The notes beneath the pieces were generated by a model that searched no databases, was not told the origin of the DNA, and saw nothing but the letters and a program-made list of their open reading frames with translations. DNA of 64,000 bases from Lachnospiraceae bacterium (GTDB lineage: Bacteria; Bacillota; Clostridia; Lachnospirales; Lachnospiraceae), in contig JAFWTY010000028.1 of the NCBI GenBank assembly GCA_017518735.1, positions 1 through 64,000 on the forward strand, in the 5' to 3' direction. The translations under genes and the position numbers were made by a program. Within the stretch, counting starts at the first letter, position 1, and each line of letters starts with the position of its first letter. Shown here in pieces: positions 35,072-44,050 of this stretch.

Positions 35072-36436
35072 TTACCTCTCCACATTTACATCCGCGCCGT
35101 CTTTTAACTCTTTGTCTTCATTCCAGATAACTACATCACCTTCGGATAATCCGGTTACGATTTCCACATCACTATCGTTTGATACACCGGTTTCCACGTT
35201 TACGCGGCATGCTTTTTTCTCTTTTTCAATATATACGTAACTCTTGCCATCTTCCTCGTAAAGAGCGCTTCTTGGAACACTGATTACTTCATCGAGTGTT
35301 ATGGTGTTGATCTTTGCCTTAACATCATATCCGAGGATCAGGCTTTCGTCCGGGTTATCGACGGATAAATCAATTCCGATTCCGGAACCTTCAACCATAC
35401 CTTCAACTCTGATTACCTTACCGGTATAAGTATTGTTGAATGCATTTACTTCCATATCCTGTCCGACTTCAATGCTCATTATATCATATTTGTTTGCCTG
35501 GCAATGTACAACTACATCCGTAGTCGATGCAAGGGTGAAAATGGGTGTATCCTCACCGACAATCTGTCCCTTCGTCACATTCAGTTCGGTTACGACTCCG
35601 TCATACTCTGCACGGATACCGTCTTTTGCATCCATTAACTTGGCAAGTCTTTTTTCTCTGTCAAGTTCGTTGCACTTTGCTCTTGCTTCCATCTCTTCTT
35701 TGGAGCCCGTACTCATAAGTGCCAGTTCACTGCTTGCTTTCTGACTGGTCATTACAGCTTTGTTTTCCTTTAAGTCTGCGAGCTGAACGGTAAGAGCATT
35801 GATTTCATACTGCATTTTTCTGATTTCTTCATCGTGAAGCTGTAAGTATTCATTGTTCACTAACTGCTTCTGCTTTTCGGAATACTCCTTGGAAGTGGGA
35901 TCTGTGGAGTCAAGAACGGATACCTGAACTTTTGCTCCGTCGCTTGCAAGTGCTGCCTGTCTGTCCGCAAGCAGTTTCTGGAGTTCCACGATGCGTGCTT
36001 CCGTTTCCGCGATTCTGGTATTTAAATCGGAGATGCTTGCAACCGCTTCGTTATATAAGGTTCTGTATCTTCTGTCCATCTCCATGCTTCCGGCATAACT
36101 TCCGTCATCCATCTGCTCTTCCAGTTCAATCATTGCGATGGCATATTCGATTTCCTCTTCCGAGAAGGAAACCAAAAGGTCTCCCGCTTTCACTCTGTCG
36201 CCGACTTCCGCATATACGGTATCTACTTTGAGGTTTGCTTTGCTGAAGAATGTTTCGATGCGGTTGGATTGGATGGTACCGTTTAATTCAATCACATTCT
36301 CAAAAGAACCCTTCTGCACTCCGTAGGATTCCACCTTCGTGGCAGCCGATACATATTTAACAATTCCTCCTAATAAAAGGGACGCGGTAACAACTCCTGC
36401 AACTGCTCCGATGATGATTCTTTTTTTCTTACGCAT
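35072..36436 (-). CDS. MacA/HlyD-type membrane-fusion adaptor
   Basis: The protein has one N-terminal membrane anchor (RIIIGAVAGVV...) and a biotinyl-lipoyl-like/hairpin/beta-barrel layout of efflux adaptors: lipoyl halves near residues 45-85 and 275-305, and a long coiled-coil hairpin at about 110-260. I choose the ATG at 36436, with GGAG 7 bases before it; an upstream in-frame ATG at 36490 and a farther start at 36541 are possible. It is the first gene of the exporter operon. In a Gram-positive cell the adaptor would work at the outer face of the membrane. Confidence 0.9.
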   Translation of the reverse strand: MRKKKRIIIGAVAGVVTASLLLGGIVKYVSAATKVESYGVQKGSFENVIELNGTIQSNRIETFFSKANLKVDTVYAEVGDRVKAGDLLVSFSEEEIEYAIAMIELEEQMDDGSYAGSMEMDRRYRTLYNEAVASISDLNTRIAETEARIVELQKLLADRQAALASDGAKVQVSVLDSTDPTSKEYSEKQKQLVNNEYLQLHDEEIRKMQYEINALTVQLADLKENKAVMTSQKASSELALMSTGSKEEMEARAKCNELDREKRLAKLMDAKDGIRAEYDGVVTELNVTKGQIVGEDTPIFTLASTTDVVVHCQANKYDIMSIEVGQDMEVNAFNNTYTGKVIRVEGMVEGSGIGIDLSVDNPDESLILGYDVKAKINTITLDEVISVPRSALYEEDGKSYVYIEKEKKACRVNVETGVSNDSDVEIVTGLSEGDVVIWNEDKELKDGADVNVER

Positions 36437-36547
36437 TTTCATGCTCCTTTCTGAACTCTGCTCTTTGTTTATGTCATTTTCGAAATTCATCAAAAAAACT
36501 TCCCTGAATCTTTCTGATACCACTGTATCGAAAAATTGCAAGGAAGT

Positions 36548-36586
36548 CTTAATCTGCTTCTTGTGTAATTCTTAACTGTTCCTTAA
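36548..36586 (-). promoter_or_regulatory. TTAAG direct repeats upstream of the ABC exporter operon
   Basis: On the minus strand TTAAG occurs at 36582-36586 and 36571-36575, exactly 11 bp apart, and once more at 36548-36552. An 11-bp period is the helical spacing typical for OmpR-family regulator dimers. It lies 112 bp or more upstream of the adaptor start, in the likely promoter region, so it is a candidate operator for the response regulator at 31052-31768. Confidence 0.5.
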
Positions 36587-36607
36587 TTAGGCTTTTTCAT
36601 TTCTTAA

Positions 36608-37138
36608 CTACTGAATATAAACAATCTCCGTTTTCCGAAAGGCTGCAATCACCTCTACTACGGCGGTGTTAACCAATCCGGCTGAATAGATATATACCGT
36701 TATCAACGTGTTCTTAAGAAAGATGAGACAAAGCAGGGCAACCGCAATGTTTATTACAGCGCCGATAAATGAAAGTACCCAGGTACCGCCGTTCTTTCTG
36801 GCCTCTTTTACACGTAACAAGGCAAATGTACCGGCCAGTCCGTGTACCACAACCAGATAAATGACAACATAGATTTTGGGAACATTCGGAAGTCCAACGG
36901 TAACGATTCCCAAATCAAACAAAATAAATCCCAGATAAAGGGAAGTCTGGCCTCCGACCATATGTCTTGCCATCGTAAAATAAAACCAGATATTCCGAAT
37001 CCCCATCGTGATCAATGTGGTAGCTAGAATCACTACAATCAGGAAATATCCTTCTTCCGGGTCTATGATTAGAATGGCTGCAAGAATCAGGGCCAAAACC
37101 GAAGAAAAGACAACACCGACTTTTTTAAATTTACTCAT
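36608..37138 (-). CDS. Small polytopic membrane protein, DUF308/HdeD-like
   Basis: The 176-residue protein has about six hydrophobic segments in the 6-TM pattern of the HdeD/DUF308 group (two near 10-50, one near 65-80, then 87-105, 120-140 and 145-165). It overlaps the DUF6765-like gene by eight bases, so it is the last gene of the nhaC operon. Function unknown. Confidence 0.72.
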   Translation of the reverse strand: MSKFKKVGVVFSSVLALILAAILIIDPEEGYFLIVVILATTLITMGIRNIWFYFTMARHMVGGQTSLYLGFILFDLGIVTVGLPNVPKIYVVIYLVVVHGLAGTFALLRVKEARKNGGTWVLSFIGAVINIAVALLCLIFLKNTLITVYIYSAGLVNTAVVEVIAAFRKTEIVYIQ

Positions 37139-38294
37139 TCTTTTCGCCCTCCTTTGTCTCTTCCGTTATGAGGGCTTTAAAGTCCTTATTCCCTTTGAAT
37201 CCGTTTTTCTTATAATCAAAGGAATAACCAGCAAGTATGTTTTTCGAACTGTGGATCCGGTTCGTTACCATGCTTTTCTGCGCCATAGCTGCCACAAAGA
37301 AACGTCCGAGGAAAGTTTTCTTCTTCTCTTCTTCCGTGGCATTCGTATATTCTTCTTCGTATTTGGAAAGATTAAATTCTTCCACCGTCCGGCCGGAAAG
37401 TTCTTCTCCGAGTGCCTTCCAGTCTTCACTCGCATCCAGCTGTCTGGTATTTATAATCGTTTCGATTCTTTCCCGATATGCTGCAATGCCGTCCCAGTCA
37501 TAACTTTCTTTTCCGTATTCCGTCATGTCACCGCGCAGGTATTTCATCGCACAAACCATCTGTGCAAAAGCATGGATGAAATCACTTGGATTATCTTTTA
37601 TGATTTCTTCATATCCTTTCCATGCAGGTAGGTATTTATAACGGATAAAACTGTAATCCGGCAGATGTCCTGCTCTTCCGTGTCCCAGATTCATTACGGA
37701 ATTCTCATTGTTCTGGTAGATACTGCTGGTATAGATGCTGTTCTCCAAATCATCCGGAGTACTGGCGGAATGACGGAATGTAATCTGTTTTTCTTCGTCC
37801 CCGAACAGTTCATAGAAATAATAATTTGTATTGTTGATTACCAAGGAAGGCGTACCCGCAAAATATTTATGCGCCCACGTATCCGCAAGCACGTGCATGG
37901 AAACGCCGACCGCCTGAAGGGGTTTTCCCTTTGCCAGGTTCACGGTGTCCACCATCAAATCACTGTTGGAATTGCAGATCAGGCGATACTTGCTGCGGTA
38001 TGTTTTCGTACACCTTTTTTTCTCCGCATACAAATCCCCCGGCAGAAAATGGAAAGATGCCCAGATTTGTGTGATATCCTGACGTCCCGTGGCACTGTCC
38101 GTTTTGGCATTGATCATTTCCGCACCGAGCTGGGTTGTTGCAGCGCCCATCGGTCCGTGTACTTTCGACAAAAAAGTCCTCGAGCAAAGATCTACAAGCT
38201 GGGCACAGTAACAGATGTCCAGACTCTCTTCGTGAGTATAACCGGCAAGAAATGCGGCACAGTAGGTTGCATAGTAATGAAAATCTCCGTTCAT
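37131..38294 (-). CDS. DUF6765-like protein with a possible metal-dependent hydrolase fold
   Basis: The 387-residue protein starts MNGDFHYYATYC and contains SMHVLADTWAHKYFAG near residues 127-142, with His-x3-Asp-x3-His spacing. This pattern and the early Asp/His resemble zinc-dependent phospholipase C-like proteins, and I think it belongs to the DUF6765 group. No signal peptide is evident. It lies between two small membrane proteins, overlapping each by 4-8 bp. Enzymatic activity is not demonstrated; the metal-site reading is inference. Confidence 0.65.
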   Translation of the reverse strand: MNGDFHYYATYCAAFLAGYTHEESLDICYCAQLVDLCSRTFLSKVHGPMGAATTQLGAEMINAKTDSATGRQDITQIWASFHFLPGDLYAEKKRCTKTYRSKYRLICNSNSDLMVDTVNLAKGKPLQAVGVSMHVLADTWAHKYFAGTPSLVINNTNYYFYELFGDEEKQITFRHSASTPDDLENSIYTSSIYQNNENSVMNLGHGRAGHLPDYSFIRYKYLPAWKGYEEIIKDNPSDFIHAFAQMVCAMKYLRGDMTEYGKESYDWDGIAAYRERIETIINTRQLDASEDWKALGEELSGRTVEEFNLSKYEEEYTNATEEEKKKTFLGRFFVAAMAQKSMVTNRIHSSKNILAGYSFDYKKNGFKGNKDFKALITEETKEGEKNE

Positions 38295-38833
38295 CCCTGC
38301 TCCTTTTCCCGCGCTAATTTCTTGCGAATAACTTTTACGGTAATACCGGAAATCACCAGATCCAGCATAGCTAAAAGAGATGTGAGATCCAGAATGGTGG
38401 TTACGATTCCCTCGCCCATAAAATCCACTTCTTCCACACCCAGTAAACCGGTCAGGATGGTGATGCTGTTAATAAACAGCGTCAACAACGTAGAAAAACT
38501 ACAGAAAATGGCCCAGACAATATAGGCCGATTTATTGCTTTTTCGTCTTCCGACCTCGTTCGCACTTCTTGCAATATAAAGACGTAAACCAATAAATATT
38601 CCATAAAAAAGAATTATGAAAAATACCGAGACGGAAGCTGTAATGGGAAGAAGATCCGTAAACTCCGGATCTGCCTTAAGCGGTTCCATTAAAGCGGTAA
38701 AGTACTCCGGCTGAAGACTTACCATGATGACAATCTTCACAATTTCCCACAGAGCAAAAGCCAGTACGGCAAATCCGCTGACGGTTAACGTGTTTTCATG
38801 TTTTCTGAGTTTGACTTCCAGTTTCGAATTCAT
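38291..38833 (-). CDS. Four-TM membrane protein of unknown function
   Basis: The 180-residue protein has four hydrophobic segments (about 17-38, 65-85, 105-128 and 143-165). I do not recognise a family. It starts three bp after the nhaC stop and overlaps the DUF6765-like gene by four bases. Confidence 0.7.
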   Translation of the reverse strand: MNSKLEVKLRKHENTLTVSGFAVLAFALWEIVKIVIMVSLQPEYFTALMEPLKADPEFTDLLPITASVSVFFIILFYGIFIGLRLYIARSANEVGRRKSNKSAYIVWAIFCSFSTLLTLFINSITILTGLLGVEEVDFMGEGIVTTILDLTSLLAMLDLVISGITVKVIRKKLAREKEQG

Positions 38834-38836
38834 TTC

Positions 38837-40405
38837 TTATTCTACCGCCGTTTCGGGATCTTTCTTTCCAAAAATAAGTTTCAGAATTAAGAGGGCACCA
38901 ATTGTCAGAACCACACCGATAATCAGGGAAATCCAGACATTCTGAAGAATACCTGCCCAGATATATGTGATAAAGCTGACTCCGGCAACCGTAAGTGCAT
39001 ACGGCAGCTGGGTAGATACATGATTCACATGTGCGATCTGTGCACCGGCGCTGGCCATAATGGTGGTATCGGAAATCGGTGAGCAATGGTCACCGCAAAC
39101 CGCACCCGCAAGGCAGGAAGAAATACCGATATAGAAAAGTTCGCTGTCTGCAGGGAAAATAGCGGTAACGATCGGAATCAGGATACCGAAGGTTCCCCAG
39201 GAGGTGCCGGTTGCAAAAGAAAGGAAGCAGGCAAATACGAAGATAATTGCAGGCAGGAATAGGTTCAGGTTCGTTGCTGCCTGTTCCATAATGCCTTTTA
39301 CGAATACATCCGCTCCAAGATTGGATGTCATTGTCTTTAAGGAAACAGCCAGAGTCAGAATCAGAATCGGCGGAACCATTGCAAAGAATCCTCTCGGAAT
39401 GCAGTTCATCGCTTCTTTGAAACTGATGGTTCTTCTGGCTACCAGATAGATCGTTGTGAATACGAGTGCAATCAAAGCTCCCCAGGGAAGTCCGACTGTG
39501 GAGTCCGTATTGGCAAATGCGTCAATAAAGTTTCCGGCACATTCTGTTCCGCCCCATGCATCGGTTCCGAAGAAACCGCCGATATAAATCATACCAACTA
39601 CGCAGCTGACAATTAAGACAACGACGGGAATAATCAGATCCAGCATGCTTCCTTTCGGATTGACCACTTCATCTTTTCCGCCTTCCTGTCCGCCGACATC
39701 ACCGGTTTTCTTGGCTATTTTTTCAAATTTTGCCATCGGACCGTAATCGAATTTTAAAAGGGAAATACCGATAACAAATACAAATGTTAAAAGGGAATAA
39801 AAGTTATAAGGAATTGCTTTGATGAAAAGCTGAATACCTGAGATTTCGGTATCGGCATCCGCTGCTACGGAAGCAACCGCAGCCGCCCAGGAAGATACCG
39901 GAGCGATCATACAGATCGGTGCAGCCGTTGCATCAATCAAATAAGAAAGTTTTGCTCTGGAAACGCGGTTTCTGTCTGTAATGGGACGCATAACGGAACC
40001 AACCGTAAGGCAGTTGAAATAGTCATCCACAAAAATCATAACGCCGAGTAAGAAGGTGGCAAGCTGTGCTCCGACACAAGTCTTGATGTTTTTATCCGCC
40101 CATCTGCCGAATGCTGCGGATCCGCCGGCTCTGTTAATCAGCGCTACAATAATGCCGAGAAAACATAAGAACAGAAAAATACCCGCCGATCCTTCGATTG
40201 CGGAAATCAATCCGTCACTGACAATGGTATCGATTGTTTTTGCCGCGAAATGTCCGATACCGGATGAATCGGTTGGGAAGCCGACGACAAAAATCGCACC
40301 AATGACAACACCGGCAAATAAAGAAGAATACACTTCTTTCGTAGCCAGTGCCAAAGCAATGGCAATAAGCGGTGGAATGAGCGCAAATAAAGTACCGTAA
40401 AACAT
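38837..40405 (-). CDS. nhaC: NhaC-type Na+/H+ antiporter
   Basis: This is a 522-residue polytopic protein of the NhaC/ArsB-like superfamily with about 12 hydrophobic segments. Family traits visible are the FVDDYFNCLTVGSVMRPITD segment near 130-149 and SFATGTSWGTFGILIP near 417-432. The substrate may be Na+/H+ exchange or an amine/organic acid exchange, since NhaC homologues vary. GGAGGGG lies 6 bases before the ATG. It is the first gene of an operon of four and has its own promoter. Confidence 0.88.
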   Translation of the reverse strand: MFYGTLFALIPPLIAIALALATKEVYSSLFAGVVIGAIFVVGFPTDSSGIGHFAAKTIDTIVSDGLISAIEGSAGIFLFLCFLGIIVALINRAGGSAAFGRWADKNIKTCVGAQLATFLLGVMIFVDDYFNCLTVGSVMRPITDRNRVSRAKLSYLIDATAAPICMIAPVSSWAAAVASVAADADTEISGIQLFIKAIPYNFYSLLTFVFVIGISLLKFDYGPMAKFEKIAKKTGDVGGQEGGKDEVVNPKGSMLDLIIPVVVLIVSCVVGMIYIGGFFGTDAWGGTECAGNFIDAFANTDSTVGLPWGALIALVFTTIYLVARRTISFKEAMNCIPRGFFAMVPPILILTLAVSLKTMTSNLGADVFVKGIMEQAATNLNLFLPAIIFVFACFLSFATGTSWGTFGILIPIVTAIFPADSELFYIGISSCLAGAVCGDHCSPISDTTIMASAGAQIAHVNHVSTQLPYALTVAGVSFITYIWAGILQNVWISLIIGVVLTIGALLILKLIFGKKDPETAVE

Positions 40406-40466
40406 AATAAACCCCTCCTGAAACTATCGTTATTTCCCCATACACGCGGTCTTAACCCGCTTTTTT

Positions 40467-40495
40467 ACTTTATCACATCTACTCTCTACATACAA
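40467..40495 (-). promoter_or_regulatory. Promoter for the nhaC operon
   Basis: TTGTAT and TAAAGT are 17 bp apart, about 60 bp before the nhaC ATG. A GCGG-CCGC hairpin (about 40446-40460) lies in the leader. Confidence 0.4.
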
Positions 40496-40541
40496 GTATA
40501 CCACCGGCCAAAAAGGCGAGTGTCACGCGTATGACTGGGTC

Positions 40542-41990
40542 TTATTTCTCCGAAAGAACGGCACAGATATAATCCCATACCCGGTCCGTGCTTTGAAGGT
40601 CGAGTTTTTCTTTCGTCGTATGAATATCAAGGATGTTCGGACCGATGCTGACCGCCTCCAGATCCGGTATTTTGTTTACAAAGAATCCGCACTCCAGACC
40701 GGCATGGATTCCCTCCACCTTGGGATCTTCGCCATATAGTCCGCGATAAATTTCAACCATTTTTTCCCGGAAAGGGGATTCCTTTTTATACTCCCATGCA
40801 GGATAGTCTCCGTGAAATTCCGATTCTCCGTCATAGTTATCCGCGATTTTTGCAACACGTTCTTTCAGTTCTTCCAGTTTGGAAGCCACCGAGCTTCTCA
40901 GAGCAAAAACGCAGAAAAACCCCTCCGCATCCAGTTTCATGATTCCGAGATTCAGACTGGTTTCCACCAGATCCATATCGGCACATATTGCAATCACACC
41001 GTCCGGCTCATCTTCAATAAACTCAAGGAAATCTTCCGTATCGTCCGCGCTGTAGCCACTTCCTTCCTCGGGAAGAGAAACACCGATCGTAATTCGAATT
41101 TCATCCTCGATTCCCTCGTATTTTTTTAACAACTCATCGTTATAGGACTCCACGTAGGAGATGAATTCTTCGGGATCTCCCAGATTCGTAACGGCAAATT
41201 CCGCGCTTCCGCTGTTCGGAATCGCATTATCCTTTTCTCCGGCCGACATTGAAATCAGACGAAGGTCATATCCGTCATCCAGAATGTGTAAAAGAATATC
41301 GGCAAGCAGATGTGCTCCGTTGGCACGTCCTTTATGAATCTCAGAGCCCGAATGACCGCCTTTAAGGCCATCAAGCGATAAAAATACCACCGGTGCCGTA
41401 AAAGGCTCAATTAACCCTTCTAACGAAGTATGTACTCTGACACCTCCCGCACAGGAAACCGTAAGGATTCCTTCCTCTTCGGAGTCAATGTTCAAAAGTC
41501 TTCTTCCCCGGATATCGGATAAGTCAATTCCTTTTGCTCCGTCCATTCCGACTTCTTCGTTTACGGTAATGATAACTTCCAGAGCGGGATGGGGAATTTC
41601 ATTGCTTTCCAGAATCGCCAGTGCATAGGCGATGGCAATGCCGTCGTCTCCTCCCAGGGATGTACCTTTTGCGTAAAGATAACCTTCTTCCTCCACAAGA
41701 TCCAATCCTTCTTTTTCCATATCCTTCTTTGCAGGATCGTCACATACGGCAACCATGTCCATATGTCCCTGGAGAATAATGCCTGGCTCGTTTTCATACC
41801 CCGAAGTTGCATCCTTTTTTATGATGACGTTTTTCAGTTCATCCTGATGAACGCTTAAGTTGTGCTTTTTGGCAAAATCAACCAGATAATCGCTGATGGC
41901 ATCCACATGGTAGCTTCCGTGCGGAATGGCACAAAGCTCTTTGAAATAACGCATAACCGATTCTGAAGAATACCTCGTTTTCATACTCAT
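40542..41990 (-). CDS. pepD: PepD-type aminoacyl-histidine dipeptidase (M20C)
   Basis: This is a di-zinc cytosolic peptidase. Ligand motifs are in order: HMD (His76, Asp78), GGDDG (Asp115), NEEVG (Glu145/146) and DSEEEG (about 173-178). A PepD-typical GGHSGSEIHKGR segment with the lid domain follows near 215-226. The 482-residue length fits PepD. It stands alone behind the rplT terminator. It probably hydrolyses Xaa-His and other dipeptides. Confidence 0.94.
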   Translation of the reverse strand: MSMKTRYSSESVMRYFKELCAIPHGSYHVDAISDYLVDFAKKHNLSVHQDELKNVIIKKDATSGYENEPGIILQGHMDMVAVCDDPAKKDMEKEGLDLVEEEGYLYAKGTSLGGDDGIAIAYALAILESNEIPHPALEVIITVNEEVGMDGAKGIDLSDIRGRRLLNIDSEEEGILTVSCAGGVRVHTSLEGLIEPFTAPVVFLSLDGLKGGHSGSEIHKGRANGAHLLADILLHILDDGYDLRLISMSAGEKDNAIPNSGSAEFAVTNLGDPEEFISYVESYNDELLKKYEGIEDEIRITIGVSLPEEGSGYSADDTEDFLEFIEDEPDGVIAICADMDLVETSLNLGIMKLDAEGFFCVFALRSSVASKLEELKERVAKIADNYDGESEFHGDYPAWEYKKESPFREKMVEIYRGLYGEDPKVEGIHAGLECGFFVNKIPDLEAVSIGPNILDIHTTKEKLDLQSTDRVWDYICAVLSEK

Positions 41991-42076
41991 TTCTCCTTAT
42001 TTACGCATTGGGCGACTATCCCTTATTTTACAGAATAATTCGGAAAATGAAAAGGCAGACTGCATTATTCGTGCAC

Positions 42077-42108
42077 AAAAAAAGCTGTGCGAAACTGCAC
42101 AGCTTTTT
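42077..42108 (-). terminator. Terminator after infC-rpmI-rplT
   Basis: A 12-bp stem AAAAAGCTGTGC/GCACAGCTTTTT with a 6-base loop gives a T run on the minus strand, 20 bp past the rplT stop. Confidence 0.93.
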
Positions 42109-42127
42109 AAATGGTTTTCTTTTGTAA

Positions 42128-42484
42128 TTAAGCGATTTTGCTCTTTGCGATATCAGCAAGTGCCTTGAAGCCTTCTGCATCGTTTACAGCCATCTCTGCA
42201 AGCATCTTTCTGTTGATATCTACCTCAGCAAGCTTTAAGCCATACATGAACTTGCTGTAGGAAAGTCCGTTTAATCTTGCTGCAGCGTTGATACGTGCAA
42301 TCCAAAGCTGACGGAACTGTCTCTTAGCCTGCTTTCTTCCTGCGTATGCGGAAGCAAGTGCTCTCATTACGGACTGCTTAGCAATACGATACTGTTTGGA
42401 TCTTGCTCCTCTGTATCCCTTTGCAAGCTTTAATACTCTATTGTGTTTCTTCTTGGCATTTAAGCCACCTTTAATTCTTGCCAT
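42128..42484 (-). CDS. rplT: Ribosomal protein L20
   Basis: The 118-residue sequence has the L20 start MARIKGG and the basic N-terminal arm, followed by [21 protein letters not shown]20 is an early-assembly protein of the large subunit and in Firmicutes represses its own operon by binding leader RNA. It follows rpmI by 21 bp. Confidence 0.98.
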   Translation of the reverse strand: MARIKGGLNAKKKHNRVLKLAKGYRGARSKQYRIAKQSVMRALASAYAGRKQAKRQFRQLWIARINAAARLNGLSYSKFMYGLKLAEVDINRKMLAEMAVNDAEGFKALADIAKSKIA

Positions 42485-42505
42485 GATCTTCTATCCTCCT
42501 ATCGA

Positions 42506-42703
42506 TTAAACGTAAGGTAAAATCTTCTTCATGTTCTTTACGTTTGTTGCATCCGTAATGGTAGACTGACGAAGATTACGTTTTCTCTTTGTTGATTTCT
42601 TGGTTAAAATGTGGCTCTTGTATGCCTTGTTTCTTTTTAACTTACCGGTTCCGGTCACTTTAAAGCGCTTTGCAGCAGCTCTGCTTGTCTTCATTTTAGG
42701 CAT
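42506..42703 (-). CDS. rpmI: Ribosomal protein L35
   Basis: The 65-residue protein has the L35 pattern [24 protein letters not shown] and is highly basic. It is a large-subunit protein, cotranscribed with infC and rplT. GGAG lies upstream of the ATG. Confidence 0.98.
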   Translation of the reverse strand: MPKMKTSRAAAKRFKVTGTGKLKRNKAYKSHILTKKSTKRKRNLRQSTITDATNVKNMKKILPYV

Positions 42704-42738
42704 TTCTTTTTCCTCCTTAAAGATCCTTCAGTTTCTTT

Positions 42739-43245
42739 TTATTTCTTGGCAGCAAGAATCAGTATCATACTTCTTCCTTCTACCTTAGCCGGCTTCTTTA
42801 CCTGGGCAATATCTTCCATGGCAGTCGCAAAATCATCCAGAATGTGTTTGCTGTTTGCCATATGTGCCATTTCTCTTCCGCGGAAACGAAGTACAACTTT
42901 CACTTCTTCTCCCTTGGTCAAAAACTTTCTGGCCGCAGACATCTTGGTATTCAGATCATTGGTGTCAATGTTGGGTGAAAGGCGGATTTCCTTAACTTCC
43001 AAAGCTTTCTGCTTCTTACGGTTGTCCTTTTCCTTTCTGGTCATCTCATAACGGAATTTCCCGAAATCGGCAATCTTACATACCGGCGGGTTTGCTGTGG
43101 GCGCAATCTTGATTAGATCAAGTCCTGCCTCTTCCGCAATGTGCTGTGCTTCTTTCGCACTCATAATCCCAAGCTGTTCGCCGTTTTCACCGATCAGGCG
43201 AACTTCTTTGTCACGAATCTGTTCGTTTACGCTATAGTCTGTAAT
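42739..43245 (-). CDS. infC: Translation initiation factor IF-3, with a probable AUU start
   Basis: IF-3 binds the small subunit and checks start codons. The N-domain (VNEQIRDKEVRLI) and C-domain (near 85-168) are complete. An in-frame ATG at 43260 is itself part of the GGAGGG element, so it is a poor start. Seven bases after GGAGGG comes an ATT at 43245, and the encoded protein then begins with I-T-D-Y-S-V-N-E-Q like normal IF-3. AUU starts are well known for infC in Escherichia coli and allow autoregulation. It lies directly behind the attenuator leader (43261-43393). Confidence 0.95.
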   Translation of the reverse strand: MTDYSVNEQIRDKEVRLIGENGEQLGIMSAKEAQHIAEEAGLDLIKIAPTANPPVCKIADFGKFRYEMTRKEKDNRKKQKALEVKEIRLSPNIDTNDLNTKMSAARKFLTKGEEVKVVLRFRGREMAHMANSKHILDDFATAMEDIAQVKKPAKVEGRSMILILAAKK

Positions 43246-43260
43246 TGTTTTACCCTCCAT

Positions 43261-43288
43261 AAAAAAATGGATACAAACATTGTATCCA
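43261..43288 (-). terminator. Attenuator terminator in the infC leader
   Basis: The 8-bp stem GGATACAA/TTGTATCC with a TGT loop is followed on the minus strand by ATTTTTTTA. It lies between the promoter and infC, so it must be a conditional terminator. Confidence 0.88.
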
Positions 43289-43393
43289 CTCAAAAATACG
43301 CTCATTTGGCGATTTCTATCATTTACACCTGAAGCCCGTTTGCCGCAGGGTGAGAGTGGAAACTCTGCTTGTTTGTTTATTGAAACCTTGATT
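43289..43393 (-). ncRNA. infC-rpmI-rplT leader RNA (L20-type riboregulator)
   Basis: The leader between the promoter at 43394-43422 and the attenuator contains several short complementary segments (for example GCAGAGT/ACTCT near 43353-43370) and could form the L20-binding or anti-terminator structure known from other Firmicutes. I infer the class from position and the attenuator; I cannot fold it reliably by eye. Confidence 0.55.
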
Positions 43394-43422
43394 AGAGTAT
43401 CATTTCACTTCTTCTTTGTCAA
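43394..43422 (-). promoter_or_regulatory. Promoter of infC-rpmI-rplT
   Basis: TTGACA and TACTCT are 17 bp apart. The -35 box overlaps the end of the upstream membrane-protein gene. Confidence 0.7.
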
Positions 43423-44050
43423 GCGATTCTTTTATTTTAGGCGCATTTTTGCCCTTTTTGATCATAAAATATACAATCAGAAACAAGATAATCAGGAAAA
43501 CACTTCCTGCCAAAATGAGTCTGATATAGAGAAGTTTGTTACGGAATAACATCCAGATTCCGGTGCCTGCCGCATCCCCGAGTCTTCCGAACAGGAAACC
43601 GAATGCATAGATGGTTACCCTTCCTGTCCAGTCGCTTAGTTTGGCAAACCACAGTCCTCTTCCGATGGTTAACAGCCCGAAGAAGAAAAAGAAGATGTTG
43701 GCCAGAACGAGAGGCGGTACCGCCCCCCTCGAAATACCGAGAATCTGCAAAAATCCTTCTCCGGGAGCCAGAAAATTATTTCCGAAATGGAGGATCATGC
43801 TTAACAGGAAAACGGTAAAAATCGGGAATGCAACACCGGCTGCGGAAGATGCCGGCATGTAAATCCGTTTCATTTTTGCCTTTTTCATTTCCTTCAGTTC
43901 CGTTCTTCGAAGATCCGTCAGTTCCTTTATAACGGCGATGCTTGGGTTCACGTTGCCGGTTGAAAGAATGCCGAATACGGAACAGATCATGGCCACGATA
44001 ACATATAATACAAAAGCAAACGGTGTATTGGTAAGAAAATTATCCTTCAC
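43400..44050 (-). CDS. Polytopic membrane protein, possible C-terminal half of a split MFS-like transporter
   Basis: The 216-residue protein has six hydrophobic segments. A long charged stretch (near residues 45-68) follows its first helix, as in the loop between TM6 and TM7 of MFS carriers. The start is a GTG at 44050 overlapping the upstream stop by four bases and has no clear ribosome site. Upstream is a 5-TM protein (44047-44508). Together they could be one 11-12-TM carrier broken by a -1 frame change. It could be an authentic two-gene pair, a decayed gene or a sequence error. Confidence 0.65.
   Translation of the reverse strand: MKDNFLTNTPFAFVLYVIVAMICSVFGILSTGNVNPSIAVIKELTDLRRTELKEMKKAKMKRIYMPASSAAGVAFPIFTVFLLSMILHFGNNFLAPGEGFLQILGISRGAVPPLVLANIFFFFFGLLTIGRGLWFAKLSDWTGRVTIYAFGFLFGRLGDAAGTGIWMLFRNKLLYIRLILAGSVFLIILFLIVYFMIKKGKNAPKIKESLDKEEVK

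Noticed and set aside
37665..38525. 286-codon open frame on the plus strand
   Set aside because: It is opposite the DUF6765-like gene and its neighbour; the minus genes have coupled starts and conserved segments.
40446..40467. GCGG/CCGC hairpin followed by T run on the plus strand
   Set aside because: No plus-strand gene ends nearby and on the minus strand it is not followed by T's; it is probably part of the nhaC leader.
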